DNA of 64,000 nucleotides from Planctomycetota bacterium (GTDB lineage: Bacteria > Planctomycetota > UBA1135), in NCBI GenBank assembly GCA_004295085.1, contig SHNF01000005.1, positions 124,001 to 188,000 on the forward strand. Reading direction: 5' to 3'. The notes beneath the pieces are model-generated. The model saw nothing but the letters and a program-made list of their open reading frames with translations. It was not told where the DNA came from and did no database searches. The position numbers and the translations under genes are program-made. Positions 1 to 8,915 of this stretch are shown here, one piece after another. How positions within the stretch are numbered: position 1 is the first letter of the stretch; each line of letters opens with the position of its first letter.

Positions 1-173
1 TGGCGCCGACCGGCTTCATTGCGCCTGACCTGGTGGGCGCCGACGCCATGAGCTTCTACCGCGACGGCGCCCTGCTGCTGGACACGGACCGCAACGGCGT
101 CGTGGACACGCGCGTGCCCACCACCCAGCCGGCCGCCGGCGCGCGCAACCCGCCCCAGCAAGGAAACCAGTGA
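1..173 (+). CDS. C-terminal end of an unidentified protein (5' end outside window)
   Basis: A frame beginning at base 3 is open through 56 codons to a TGA at 171-173. The visible part has one motif of note, DTDRNGVVDT at about residues 28-37 of the fragment, which fits a calcium-binding EF-hand or dockerin-like loop (DxDxNGxxD). After it comes a Pro/Ala/Asn-rich tail. The stop overlaps the GTG start of gspE, so the gene is probably cotranscribed and translationally coupled with the type II secretion genes. It could be another secretion component or a secreted protein. The fragment is too short to identify. Confidence 0.6.
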   Translation, partial: APTGFIAPDLVGADAMSFYRDGALLLDTDRNGVVDTRVPTTQPAAGARNPPQQGNQ

Positions 174-1897
174 CGCCGCAGACTGCCGCCTCCTCCCTCG
201 ACTTGGTCGGGCTCCTGAGCCGGGAGACCGGCCTGGAGGAGGCCGAGCTGCGCAAGCTGCGCGACCAGGCCGCCGCCACGGGCAGCAGCTTCGACCGCAT
301 CCTGCTGCACCGCGGCCTGGACGAGGCGGCGGTGCTGCGCGCCTTCGCCGCCGACCTGGACCTGCCGTTCCGCGACAAGCTGGAGGGTGTCCAGGTCCCG
401 CCCCAGTTCGTGGACAAGGTGCCGCTGCCGTTCGCGCGCGCCCACGACATGATCGCCATCGCGGCTCAGGACGGCGTGATCCAGGTGGCCTGCGCCCACC
501 CGCTGGACGTGCACCCGCAGGACGACATCGCCGCCATGCTCGGCGGCGAGGTGCGCTTCCTGCTGGCGCCGCGCTTCGAGATCACCGAGCTGATCAACCG
601 CGCCTTCCGCCACAAGGCCGACGGCGTGGACGAGGCCCTGGGCGACCTGGAAGGCACCGACCTGGCCGGCCTGGCCGGCATCGACGAGTCCGAGGACCTG
701 CTGGACGTCGCCAACAAGGCGCCCATCATCAAGCTGGTCAACTCGGTGCTGTTCCAGGCGCTGAAGCTGCGCGCTTCGGACGTGCACTTCCAGCCGTACG
801 CGGACCGGATGCAGGTGCGCTACCGCATCGACGGCATCCTCTACGACATGGAGACCGTGCCCAAGCAGGCCCACGACGCCGTCATCAGCCGCATCAAGGT
901 CATGGGCAAGATGGACATCGCCGAACGCCGCCTGCCCCAGGACGGGCGCGCCACCATCCGCATCGGCGACGGCGAGGTGGACGTGCGCATCTCCATCATC
1001 CCGTCCACGGCCGGCGAGCGCTGCGTGCTGCGCCTGCTCGACAAGACCGCCCGCGTGTTCACGCTGGAGGAGATCGGCCTGGACCAGCGCCACCGGCACA
1101 TCCTCGAGCACTACATCAAGTACCCGCACGGCATCATCCTGGTGACCGGGCCCACCGGCTCGGGCAAGACCACCACGCTGTACGCCAGCCTCACCACGAT
1201 CAACACCGGCGACAAGAACATCCTCACCATCGAGGACCCGGTGGAGTATCACCTGGACGGCATCAGCCAGGTGCAGGTGAACGTCAAGAAGGGGCTGACC
1301 TTCGCCGCCGGACTGCGCTCGTTCCTGCGCCAGGACCCGGACGTGATGATGGTGGGCGAGGTGCGCGACATGGAGACCGCGGAGATCGCGATCCGCGCCG
1401 CCATCACCGGCCACCTCGTGTTCAGCACGGTGCACACCAACGACGCCCCGAGCACGGTCACGCGCCTCGTGGACATCGGAGTGGAGCCGTACCTGGTGGC
1501 CTCCTCCCTGATCCTGGTGGTGGCGCAGCGCCTGGTGCGCACCATGTGCCCGGCGTGCAAGACGCGCCGCGAGCCCACGGCCACCGAGATCGCCGAGCTC
1601 AAGGACATCGGGCTGGAGGTGGCGCAGCTCCCCGACGGCCTGCTGACCGCGGCGCCGGGCTGCGAGGAGTGCTTCCACAGCGGCTACCAGGGCCGCACCG
1701 CCATCTACGAGATGCTGCCCATGGTCGAGGACGTGCGCGTCATGATCATGAACCGGGCCTCGGCCACCGAGGTCAAGCGCGTGGCCATCCAGAAGGCCGG
1801 CATGCGCACCTTGCGCATGGACGGCGTCAACAAGATCCTCACCGGGCAGACCACGCCGGAGGAGGTCGTCCGCGTCACGCAGCTGGACACGATGTAA
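170..1897 (+). CDS. gspE: type II secretion system ATPase GspE
   Basis: Cytoplasmic hexameric ATPase that powers pseudopilus assembly in type II secretion. It has an N-terminal MshEN-type domain (about residues 10-150), then the T2SE ATPase core. Walker A is GPTGSGKTTT near 327-336 and the Walker B/Asp region, RQDPDVMMVGEVRD, near 389-402. Two CxxC pairs (CPAC near 460, CEEC near 498) form the zinc-binding element typical of GspE/PilB. Length of 575 aa is usual. The GTG start overlaps the stop of the preceding gene, and gspF follows after 3 bases. PilB of a type IV pilus is the alternative, but the pseudopilin genes downstream favour type II secretion. Confidence 0.93.
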   Translation: MTPQTAASSLDLVGLLSRETGLEEAELRKLRDQAAATGSSFDRILLHRGLDEAAVLRAFAADLDLPFRDKLEGVQVPPQFVDKVPLPFARAHDMIAIAAQDGVIQVACAHPLDVHPQDDIAAMLGGEVRFLLAPRFEITELINRAFRHKADGVDEALGDLEGTDLAGLAGIDESEDLLDVANKAPIIKLVNSVLFQALKLRASDVHFQPYADRMQVRYRIDGILYDMETVPKQAHDAVISRIKVMGKMDIAERRLPQDGRATIRIGDGEVDVRISIIPSTAGERCVLRLLDKTARVFTLEEIGLDQRHRHILEHYIKYPHGIILVTGPTGSGKTTTLYASLTTINTGDKNILTIEDPVEYHLDGISQVQVNVKKGLTFAAGLRSFLRQDPDVMMVGEVRDMETAEIAIRAAITGHLVFSTVHTNDAPSTVTRLVDIGVEPYLVASSLILVVAQRLVRTMCPACKTRREPTATEIAELKDIGLEVAQLPDGLLTAAPGCEECFHSGYQGRTAIYEMLPMVEDVRVMIMNRASATEVKRVAIQKAGMRTLRMDGVNKILTGQTTPEEVVRVTQLDTM

Positions 1898-1900
1898 GGC

Positions 1901-3205
1901 ATGCCCATCTACGAGTGGAAGGGCTTCGACAGCAGGGGCGGCAAGGCTTCCGGCGTCATTGACGCCGACTCCCCGCGCGACGCGCGCGTGCGCCTGCGCC
2001 GCGACAACGTCCTGGTCGTGGACGTGGCCGAGAACCGCGGCGGCCGGCGCGTCGAAGCCCGGCGGCCGGCGGCGTCGGCGTTCCGCAAGGAGGACAAGGT
2101 CCAGCAGCTGAAGGCGCAGGCGCGCCAGGCCTTGTCCATGGCGCGCGGGCGCAAGGGCGGCAAGCTCGGCAAGAAGCGCCTGGAGGAGGTGGGAACCTTC
2201 ACGCGCCAGATGGCGACGCTGCTGAAGGCCGGGATTCCGCTCACCGAGGCGCTGCGCGCCATCATCGAGCAGACCGACAACAAGCGCCTGAGCATGATCT
2301 TCCGCGACATCCGCGAGCAGATCTCGCAAGGCACGCCCACCGCCGACGCGCTGGCCAACCATCCCGGCTACTTCGACGAGCTGTACGTCTCCATGGTGCG
2401 CTCGGGCGAGGCCGCCGGCCGCCTGGACGAGGTGCTGGAGCGCATGGCCGGCTTCATCCAGGCGCAGACGCGCGTGCGCAACAAGGTGCAGGCGGCGCTG
2501 GCCTACCCGGTGATCATGCTGGTCATCGGCTTCCTGGTGATCTCGGTGCTGCTGGTGGCGGTGGTGCCCAAGATCACGGTCATGCTGGAGGCCCGCGGCC
2601 AGGTGCTGCCCCTGCCCACCCGCATCCTCAAGGGCGCCTCCGGCTTCCTGGTGGGCTACTGGTGGGCGGTGCTGCTGCTCTTCATCTTCAGCGTGCTGGT
2701 CTTCAACCTGATCTACTCCTCGGAGAAGGGCCGCCTGTCCGTGGACCGGCGCATGCTGCGCGTGCCGCTGGTCGGCGACCTGCTCACCAAGCAGGCCCTG
2801 TCGCGCTTCGCCCAGACCTTCGCCACCTTGCTGCGCAGCGGGGTCCCGGTGGTGCGCTGCCTGGAGGTCACGCGCGCCGTGCTCGGCAACCGGCTGCTGG
2901 AGAAGACCATCGACGAGGTGCGGGAGAAGATCCTGGAGGGCGCTGACATCTCCACCCCGATCAAGCAGTCCGGCGTGTTCCCGCCGCTGGTCGGCTACAT
3001 GATCGCCGTGGGCGAGCAGTCGGGCGAGCTCGATTCCATGATGCTGCAGGTCGGGCAGGCCTATCAGGAGGAGGTGGACATCGCCACGCAGAAGTTCACC
3101 TCGCTCATCGAGCCGGTCCTCATCGTGTTCCTGGCCATGATCGTGGGTTTCATCGTGCTGTCCATCCTGTGGCCCATCCTGCAAGTGTCCCAATCCTTCA
3201 CCTAG
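1901..3205 (+). CDS. gspF: type II secretion system inner-membrane protein GspF
   Basis: Polytopic inner-membrane platform protein that works with GspE. The N-terminus (MPIYEWKGFDSRGGKASG) is the family signature. Two T2SF domains follow, each ending in hydrophobic segments: about residues 100-225 with a membrane span near 200-225, a second span near 245-270, and a second domain near 300-425 with a final span at the C-terminus. Its 434 aa slightly exceed the usual 400-405 because of a basic linker at about residues 45-85. It starts 3 bases after gspE and is followed by the pseudopilin genes. Confidence 0.93.
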   Translation: MPIYEWKGFDSRGGKASGVIDADSPRDARVRLRRDNVLVVDVAENRGGRRVEARRPAASAFRKEDKVQQLKAQARQALSMARGRKGGKLGKKRLEEVGTFTRQMATLLKAGIPLTEALRAIIEQTDNKRLSMIFRDIREQISQGTPTADALANHPGYFDELYVSMVRSGEAAGRLDEVLERMAGFIQAQTRVRNKVQAALAYPVIMLVIGFLVISVLLVAVVPKITVMLEARGQVLPLPTRILKGASGFLVGYWWAVLLLFIFSVLVFNLIYSSEKGRLSVDRRMLRVPLVGDLLTKQALSRFAQTFATLLRSGVPVVRCLEVTRAVLGNRLLEKTIDEVREKILEGADISTPIKQSGVFPPLVGYMIAVGEQSGELDSMMLQVGQAYQEEVDIATQKFTSLIEPVLIVFLAMIVGFIVLSILWPILQVSQSFT

Positions 3206-3216
3206 CCATACACGCC

Positions 3217-3651
3217 ATGCAACGCAACCGCAACCGCCGCCTGCGCCGCGGCTTCACTCTGATCGAGATCATGGTGGTGGTGCTCATCATCGGGCTGCTC
3301 GCCACCCTGGTCGGCCAGAACGTGATCCGGGCGCTGTTCACCGGCAAGACCACCAAGGCCAAGAGCGACATCAGCAGCCTGGTCAACGCCGTCACGATGT
3401 ACAAGGCCCAGAAGGGCACCTGGCCGGACAGCATCGAGGAGCTGGCCGAAGTGGACGAGACCGGCCAGAGCTTCCTGCAGGGCAACCGTGTGCCCAAGGA
3501 CCCCTGGGGCAACGACTACTACTACGAGCCGCCGCGCTCCGGCAGCTCCGAGTTCGAGATCATCTCCTACGGCAGCGACGGCGCCCAGGGCGGCGAGGGC
3601 GAGGACGCCGACATCAGCAGCCTCACCATGAACGACGAGGAGCCGCGGTGA
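3217..3651 (+). CDS. gspG: major pseudopilin GspG
   Basis: Major pseudopilin of the type II system. The short basic leader ends RRG before FTLIEIMVVVLIIGLLA, the prepilin peptidase cleavage site followed by the hydrophobic helix with Glu at mature position 5. The C-terminal part has the GspG pattern (DPWGNDYYYEPP, then ISYGSDG and acidic residues) that binds calcium in characterised homologues. I chose ATG 3217 because it gives a normal leader; an upstream frame start at 3169 would lie inside gspF. The stop overlaps the GTG of the next pseudopilin gene. Confidence 0.92.
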   Translation: MQRNRNRRLRRGFTLIEIMVVVLIIGLLATLVGQNVIRALFTGKTTKAKSDISSLVNAVTMYKAQKGTWPDSIEELAEVDETGQSFLQGNRVPKDPWGNDYYYEPPRSGSSEFEIISYGSDGAQGGEGEDADISSLTMNDEEPR

Positions 3652-4205
3652 CGCGGCCGCGGGCCGGGTCCGCCCGCCGTGGCTTCACCTTGATCGAGAT
3701 CTCGGTGGTGGTCCTGATCGTGGCCCTGCTGCTGACCAGCGCCACGGTGCAGCTGGACCGCTTCCTGCCCAGCACGCGCACCGAGGCGGGCGGGCGCGAC
3801 CTGCTGTCGCACCTGGACCTGGCCCGCACCCACGCCATCGCCAAGGGCCTGATGTACGAGTTCGAGTTCAACCTGGACGAGAGCAGCTACCGCATCATCA
3901 CCCCCTTCGACGAGGACGGCAAGGTCGCGCGCGATCCGGAGCTGCGCACCGACCTGGGCCGGCGCCGCCTGCCCGGCGGCGTGCGCTTCGGCGGCATCGT
4001 GGACACCGGCGGAGAGCTGCACGAGCGCGGCAGCTACCGCCTGCGCTTCGATCCGCAGGGCTCGGCCGAGGCCTTGTCCATCTACCTCGAGAACGTCGCG
4101 GGCGAGGCCTACGCCTTGACCGTGCAGATCTCGGCCCTGACCGGCCTGTCCAAGATCGCCGAGGGCAAGCTGGCGCCCGTGGTGGTGACCGAAGATGAGC
4201 TGTAG
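3648..4205 (+). CDS. gspH: minor pseudopilin, GspH-like
   Basis: Prepilin-like protein of 185 aa with leader ending RRG and helix FTLIEISVVVLIVALLL, so it is a substrate of the prepilin peptidase GspO (not in this window). The order G-H-I-J and the GspH-like N-terminal region (LLSHLDLARTHAIAKG) support GspH. The body has no other diagnostic motif. It starts with GTG overlapping the gspG stop and overlaps the next gene by 11 bases. The assignment as GspH rests partly on position. Confidence 0.78.
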   Translation: MTRPRAGSARRGFTLIEISVVVLIVALLLTSATVQLDRFLPSTRTEAGGRDLLSHLDLARTHAIAKGLMYEFEFNLDESSYRIITPFDEDGKVARDPELRTDLGRRRLPGGVRFGGIVDTGGELHERGSYRLRFDPQGSAEALSIYLENVAGEAYALTVQISALTGLSKIAEGKLAPVVVTEDEL

Positions 4206-4746
4206 GCGCTCCGGCTTCTCCCTGGTGGAGGTCATGGCCGCGGTCATGCTGCTGGCGATCGCCCTGGTGGTCATGCTGGGACAGCGCGACCAGGCCATCT
4301 CCAGCGCCGCCGGGGCGCGCGACCTGTCCATCGCCTCGCGCCTGGCCCTGCAGCTCCTGCACCGGATCGAGTGCGCGCGCGTGTCCGAGCTGTTCGACGG
4401 CTACCAGGGCGACTTCAGCGAGGAGGGCTTCCCGGACTTCACCTACGTGGTCGGGGTCGGCGACGCCAGCAACTTCGCCGCCGGCCTGGGCGAGAGCAGC
4501 GCCGAGCAGGCCTGGCGCGACGAGCTGCAGCGGCGCGCGGAGGAGCGCGAGGACCAGGAGGACGAGGACGGCGAGGAGAGCAAGCCGGAGCTCACGCGCG
4601 TCTTCGTCACCGTGGTCTACCCGGGCCGGGGCGGCGACCCCGGGGAGTACCACCTGGAGAGCCTGGTCCCCACCTGGGCGGTGGAGCAGGACTTCGAGCT
4701 GTACGAGACGAAGTGGGGCGCCAACCTCCCCAAGGAGGTGGAATGA
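4195..4746 (+). CDS. gspI: minor pseudopilin, GspI-like
   Basis: 183-aa prepilin-like protein. The leader MSCRRSG is followed by FSLVEVMAAVMLLAIALVVML, with the conserved Glu at mature position 5. A charged, Glu-rich stretch lies at about residues 115-130 (EEREDQEDEDGEESK), followed by a beta-rich end. In GspIJK tip complexes the I subunit nucleates the pseudopilus, and the gene order supports that role. The stop codon overlaps the start of gspJ (ATGA). GspK is not found immediately downstream. Confidence 0.75.
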   Translation: MSCRRSGFSLVEVMAAVMLLAIALVVMLGQRDQAISSAAGARDLSIASRLALQLLHRIECARVSELFDGYQGDFSEEGFPDFTYVVGVGDASNFAAGLGESSAEQAWRDELQRRAEEREDQEDEDGEESKPELTRVFVTVVYPGRGGDPGEYHLESLVPTWAVEQDFELYETKWGANLPKEVE

Positions 4747-5576
4747 GGGCGCGCGCCCGCCGCGGGTTCACCCTGATGGAGATCCTGGTGGCGCTCTTCA
4801 TCAGCGCCATGGTGATGACCAGCGTCCTGGTGTCGCTCGACTACACCCAGCGCGCGGTGGACGCGGTGCACAACATCATCGAGACCGAGAGCGCGGGCCC
4901 GCGCGTCATGGCGCTGCTGCGCGAGGACCTGTCGCGGCTGGCGGTGGTGGACCGGCGCGAATTCACGCTGCTGCGCGGGCAGAACGAGAGCCTGCACGGC
5001 GCCGACGCCGACCAGCTGGATTTCGTGGCCTACCGGCGCAGCGTCCGGCCCTTCCACGACCTGGTCCGCGACCGGGACGTGTACGCGCCGCTGGTGGAGG
5101 TGGGCTACCGCCTGCGCGAGAACCCGCGCCTCGCCGACTTCCTGGAGCTGTACCGGCGCGAGGACTTCTTCGAGGACGAGAAGCCGTTCGAGGACGGCCA
5201 GTTCACCCTGCTCTATGACCGCATGATCAACTTCGACGTGCGCTACTACGAGCGCCCGGAGACGGACCCCATGTGGGAGGACGAGTGGGACAGCACCGAG
5301 CGCGAGGGCCTGCCGTTCGCCGTCGAGGTGCGCATGGAGCTGGAGGTGCAGCCGCGGCGCTCGATGGAGAGCCTCGGCATCCTGGGCGCCAACCGCTCGC
5401 GCCTGGCCTTCGAGGACATCGTTCCGGTGCCGGAGGAGGTGCGCTGGGTGTTCCGCAACCGCCTGCACCCGGTCGTGCCCGGCCCGGCCAGGAAGTCGGG
5501 CGAGGCGGCGCAGGACGGCGCCCAGCCCCAGGCGCCGGGCAGCGGCGGCAACCGCGGCGGCGCGCAGCGCAACTAG
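4743..5576 (+). CDS. gspJ: minor pseudopilin, GspJ-like
   Basis: 277-aa prepilin-like protein. The leader MRARARRG precedes FTLMEILVALFISAMVM. The size, the position after gspI and the long acidic and aromatic globular part (near residues 80-230, with FFEDEKPFEDGQF) fit GspJ. The C-terminus ends in a Gly/Ala/Gln/Asn-rich disordered tail. The start ATG overlaps the gspI stop. Its own stop overlaps the convergent serS stop by four bases, closing the secretion operon in this window without gspK, gspL or gspM. Confidence 0.75.
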   Translation: MRARARRGFTLMEILVALFISAMVMTSVLVSLDYTQRAVDAVHNIIETESAGPRVMALLREDLSRLAVVDRREFTLLRGQNESLHGADADQLDFVAYRRSVRPFHDLVRDRDVYAPLVEVGYRLRENPRLADFLELYRREDFFEDEKPFEDGQFTLLYDRMINFDVRYYERPETDPMWEDEWDSTEREGLPFAVEVRMELEVQPRRSMESLGILGANRSRLAFEDIVPVPEEVRWVFRNRLHPVVPGPARKSGEAAQDGAQPQAPGSGGNRGGAQRN

Positions 5577-6856
5577 CCCGCGCCGCCCGGCGGCGCCAGC
5601 ACGTCCTTGCCCAGGGCGGCGCGCAGCGGCGGCGGCACGCGCACGCTGCCGTCCGCCTGCTGGAAGTTCTCCAGGATGGCGATGAGCACGCGCGGCGAGG
5701 CGATCACGGTGTTGTTGAGCGTGTGGCAGTAGCGCGGCTTGCCGCCGTCGCGCGGCTTGTAGCGCAGCTCCAGGCGGCGGGCCTGGAAGTCGTGGAAGCG
5801 GCTGGCGCTGTGGGTCTCACCGTAGCCGCCGCGGCTCGGCATCCAGGTCTCGACATCGAACTTCTGCACCTGGCCCTGGCCCAGGTCGCCGCTGCACACG
5901 TTGACCACGCGGTACGGCAGCTCCAGCAGGTCCAGGAAGTCCGTGGCGTGCCCCAGCATGCGCAGGTGCTCCTCCCGCGACCAGGCCTCGTCCGCGGGCC
6001 CCACCACCACCTGCTCCACCTTCCAGAACTGGTGCACCCGGTACAAGCCCTTGGTGTCCTTGCCGTAAGTGCCGGCCTCGCGCCGGTAGCACGGCGTCAG
6101 CCCGATGCGGCGCACCGGCAGGTCCCTCGCGTCCAGCACCTCGCCGGCGTGGATGGAGGTCAGCGACACCTCGCTGGTGCCCACCAGGTACTGGTCGTCG
6201 CGCTCGCAGGCGTAGGCTTGCTCCTCCCCGCCGGGAAAGTAGCCGGTGCCCTCCATCCACGCGCGGTTCACCAGCGTCGGCACCGAGCACAGCTCGAAGC
6301 CGCGCGCGCGCATGTGGCTCAGCGCCAGCTGCAGCACCGCCTGCTCGAGCAGGGCGCCGTCCCCCAGCAGCAGGTAGTTGCGCGAGCCGGCCAGCTTCAC
6401 GCCGCGGGCGATGTCCACGATTCCGAGCTTCTCACCCAGCTCGACGTGGCTGCGTGCCGGGAAGGCCAAGCGCGGCGGCTCCCCGACGCGCTTCAGCTCC
6501 ACGTTGTCGCGGTCGTCGCGGCCGTCGGGGACCTCCGGCGCCGGCGGCATGGGCAGCCGCAGGCTCAACGCCCGCAGCTCCGCGGTCAGCGCCGCCACCT
6601 GCGGCTCCAGCTCCTTCACCTCGGCCTTGAGCTGCTGCTGCCGCGCCAGGGCCTCCGCCCGCAGCTCCGCGGGCAGCTGCCCCAGCCGCTCCGCGCCGGC
6701 GCGCAGGGCGGCGCGCAGCTCCTCGGCGCGCGTGAGCGCCTCGCGCTGGCGCCGCTCCAGCTCCAGGAAGGCGTCCACGTCCACGGCGATGCGCTTGCGC
6801 GCCGCGGCCCGCTTGACCTCCTCGGGGTGCTCGCGCACCCACTTCAGGTCCAGCAC
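5573..6856 (-). CDS. serS: seryl-tRNA synthetase
   Basis: Class II aminoacyl-tRNA synthetase that charges tRNA-Ser (and tRNA-Sec where present). The N-terminus MLDLKWVREHPEEVKRA begins the long helical coiled-coil arm (about residues 25-105) that contacts the tRNA variable arm. Motif 2 (CYRREAGTYGKDTKG) lies near residues 250-264, and motif 3 (SPRVLIAILENFQ) near 383-395. Length of 427 aa is normal. It is the last gene of a three-gene minus-strand unit with the unknown exported protein and the rhomboid, 10 bases after the former. Confidence 0.95.
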   Translation of the reverse strand: MLDLKWVREHPEEVKRAAARKRIAVDVDAFLELERRQREALTRAEELRAALRAGAERLGQLPAELRAEALARQQQLKAEVKELEPQVAALTAELRALSLRLPMPPAPEVPDGRDDRDNVELKRVGEPPRLAFPARSHVELGEKLGIVDIARGVKLAGSRNYLLLGDGALLEQAVLQLALSHMRARGFELCSVPTLVNRAWMEGTGYFPGGEEQAYACERDDQYLVGTSEVSLTSIHAGEVLDARDLPVRRIGLTPCYRREAGTYGKDTKGLYRVHQFWKVEQVVVGPADEAWSREEHLRMLGHATDFLDLLELPYRVVNVCSGDLGQGQVQKFDVETWMPSRGGYGETHSASRFHDFQARRLELRYKPRDGGKPRYCHTLNNTVIASPRVLIAILENFQQADGSVRVPPPLRAALGKDVLAPPGGAG

Positions 6857-6866
6857 TGCACCCGCC

Positions 6867-8903
6867 TCACTGCACCTCGATCCAGTCGGACTCGAGATTG
6901 CCGAACCACGGGTGCTTCTTCAGGGCCAGGCGCACGGACGCGGTCTTCTCGCCCTCCTTGAGGGTGAGAGTCGCGTCCTGGGGCACGAAGCAGCGCGACC
7001 AGTCGCTGTTCATCTCGTCCGTGCCCGAGGCAGCCAGCTTGGCGCTCTTTCCGCCTTTGACGAACACCTCCACGTTGAACAGCGGCGCGCCCACCAGCCG
7101 TTCGTAGCGCTCGCCGGCGGCGCCCACGACGTGCAGGGTCTTGGCGTCCACCAGCAGCTGGCGGCCCTGCACCTTGCCGGACACGCTCAGGCGGAAGGGC
7201 GCGCCGAAGTCCAGCGCCACGGCCTGGCCCTCCTCCACGTCCACACGCACCACCTCGGAGGCCGGCGGCAGGATGATGGCCTCGGCGCCGTCCTTGCCGC
7301 GCAGCAGGCCCTGCTGGAACTGGTAGCGGCCGATCGGCAGCGTCACCACCCCGCCCTTGCCGCCGGCCGCGTCCACCGTCAAGCCCTTGGTGGCGCCGCT
7401 CTCCGACACGAACACCAGGCTGGCCAGCTCCAGGTCCTTGGGGCCCTTGAAGCTGATCTTCAGCGAGCCGAGCTTGGGCGCCACCGGGCGCAGGCGCACG
7501 CTTGCGGCCTTCCCCGGCTCCGGCAGCGTCAGCTCGAACCATTCGCCCTTGGCGTTGGCCAGCCACGGCGAATACGGCCAGGCGCGCTTGGACTTGCCCA
7601 GCATCACCGCGTCGTAGCGATACAGCCAGGTGTCCGGGATCAGTCCGTTCTCCCCCACCTGCTTCAGCTCGCTGTAGCCGAACTGGCCGTCGCCGTTGAG
7701 GTCGTAGAAGGTGATGTCCCCGAACGGCGTCCGGCCGGTGCGCGTCGCCACCGAGCGCACGAACACGGTGGAGACGGAGCCCTTCTCGCTGCGCAGGGCC
7801 AGGTTCAGGGTCGCGCCCTGGAAGCTGTCCTGCTCCGAGCCGCAGGCCAGCATCAAGGCATGGCCGCTGACGCTGCCGTCGGCGTGCTTGCGCTCGTACT
7901 CCACCACCGCCGGCTTGGGCTGCAGCGCGAACGGCTCGCTGAGCGCAGCACCGCCGTCCAGCACGAATTCGTTCAGGCCGCGCCGCCGCAGGCTGACCTT
8001 GGGCTCCAGCAGCGGGATCTCCACGGCGGTCCCGGGGTCCTGGACGCTGAATTGCAGCCACGAGTGGCGCTCCAGGTCCGCCAGGTCGCTGGGCTGGCTC
8101 ACCTGCTCCGGCCTGTCGTCGAAGCCGGGCTGGAGCTCGAAGTTGGCCCAGTCCGTGCCCTCCACCGGCGGGATCGCCTCCGGCGGCGCCTTGGGCTTGG
8201 CCGGCGTGCCCTTGGGAGCGTCCGGGTCCGGAATGCCGAGCACCGACATCACCTCGGCCCGGATCCCCTTCACGCTGGCATAGAAGGCATCGTTGGTCAG
8301 GCCCAGCCGCTCGCGCGCTTGCACGCACCGGGTGTACGCGTCCAGGGCCTTCTTGTTGTCGCCGCCCTTCTGGTTGTAGGCCAGGTTCCAGGCATTGCCC
8401 TTGATGTTGCAGGCGAACGCCAGGAAATACAGGTCCCCGGTCTGCTCCAGGCCGTTGATCAGGCTTTCCACCTCGATCTGGATCGGCTGCCAGTAGCCCG
8501 AGTCCTTCTTGTCGATGGCCTCGATGTGGCGCGTGTTCAGCGGCGCCAGCACCTGGCTCAGCAGCTTGGCGCGGCCGGCGCGCCGCTGCGCGTCCAGGAG
8601 CTGCAGGTAGCGGTCGTAGTTGCGCGCGAACGGGGTCTTGAACACGCGGTCCCAGGAAGCCACGAAGCCGTCGACCCACTGGTCCAGCGCCGGCGCAGGC
8701 GAGGCGGCGCGGGCATCGGCCTTGAGCAGGAACAGGTCGATGGCTTGGTCCTTGTAGCGCTGCAGCAGCCGGTCCATGCCGTCGTTGTCGCGGGCCGCCA
8801 GCGCCGCGTCGAACTGGCTCTGGAATTCCGCCGCCTTGTCCTGGACCGCCTGCGCGGGCCGGGCGCATCCCAGGACCACCAGCAGAAGGTGCGCGATCAG
8901 CAT
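6867..8903 (-). CDS. large exported protein of unknown function with an EF-hand-like loop
   Basis: 678 aa with a hydrophobic N-terminus (MLIAHLLLVVLGCARPAQA) that fits either a signal peptide cut after AQA or a weak lipobox at VLGC. The n-region lacks Lys/Arg. The first 200 mature residues are helical and charged (DKAAEFQSQFDAALAARDND onwards). The rest looks beta-rich, and one loop (DLNGDGQFG, near residues 400-408) fits a calcium-binding pattern. I recognise no enzymatic motif. It sits 12 bases after the rhomboid stop and 10 bases before serS, so all three are probably cotranscribed. Function unknown. Confidence 0.8.
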   Translation of the reverse strand: MLIAHLLLVVLGCARPAQAVQDKAAEFQSQFDAALAARDNDGMDRLLQRYKDQAIDLFLLKADARAASPAPALDQWVDGFVASWDRVFKTPFARNYDRYLQLLDAQRRAGRAKLLSQVLAPLNTRHIEAIDKKDSGYWQPIQIEVESLINGLEQTGDLYFLAFACNIKGNAWNLAYNQKGGDNKKALDAYTRCVQARERLGLTNDAFYASVKGIRAEVMSVLGIPDPDAPKGTPAKPKAPPEAIPPVEGTDWANFELQPGFDDRPEQVSQPSDLADLERHSWLQFSVQDPGTAVEIPLLEPKVSLRRRGLNEFVLDGGAALSEPFALQPKPAVVEYERKHADGSVSGHALMLACGSEQDSFQGATLNLALRSEKGSVSTVFVRSVATRTGRTPFGDITFYDLNGDGQFGYSELKQVGENGLIPDTWLYRYDAVMLGKSKRAWPYSPWLANAKGEWFELTLPEPGKAASVRLRPVAPKLGSLKISFKGPKDLELASLVFVSESGATKGLTVDAAGGKGGVVTLPIGRYQFQQGLLRGKDGAEAIILPPASEVVRVDVEEGQAVALDFGAPFRLSVSGKVQGRQLLVDAKTLHVVGAAGERYERLVGAPLFNVEVFVKGGKSAKLAASGTDEMNSDWSRCFVPQDATLTLKEGEKTASVRLALKKHPWFGNLESDWIEVQ

Positions 8904-8915
8904 CGATTGCTCAGT

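Noticed and set aside
56..3193. Very long minus-strand open frame opposite gspE and gspF
   Set aside because: GC-rich codon bias opens antisense frames. Its product is His/Ala/Gly/Arg rich with no domain, and the plus-strand genes are unmistakable.
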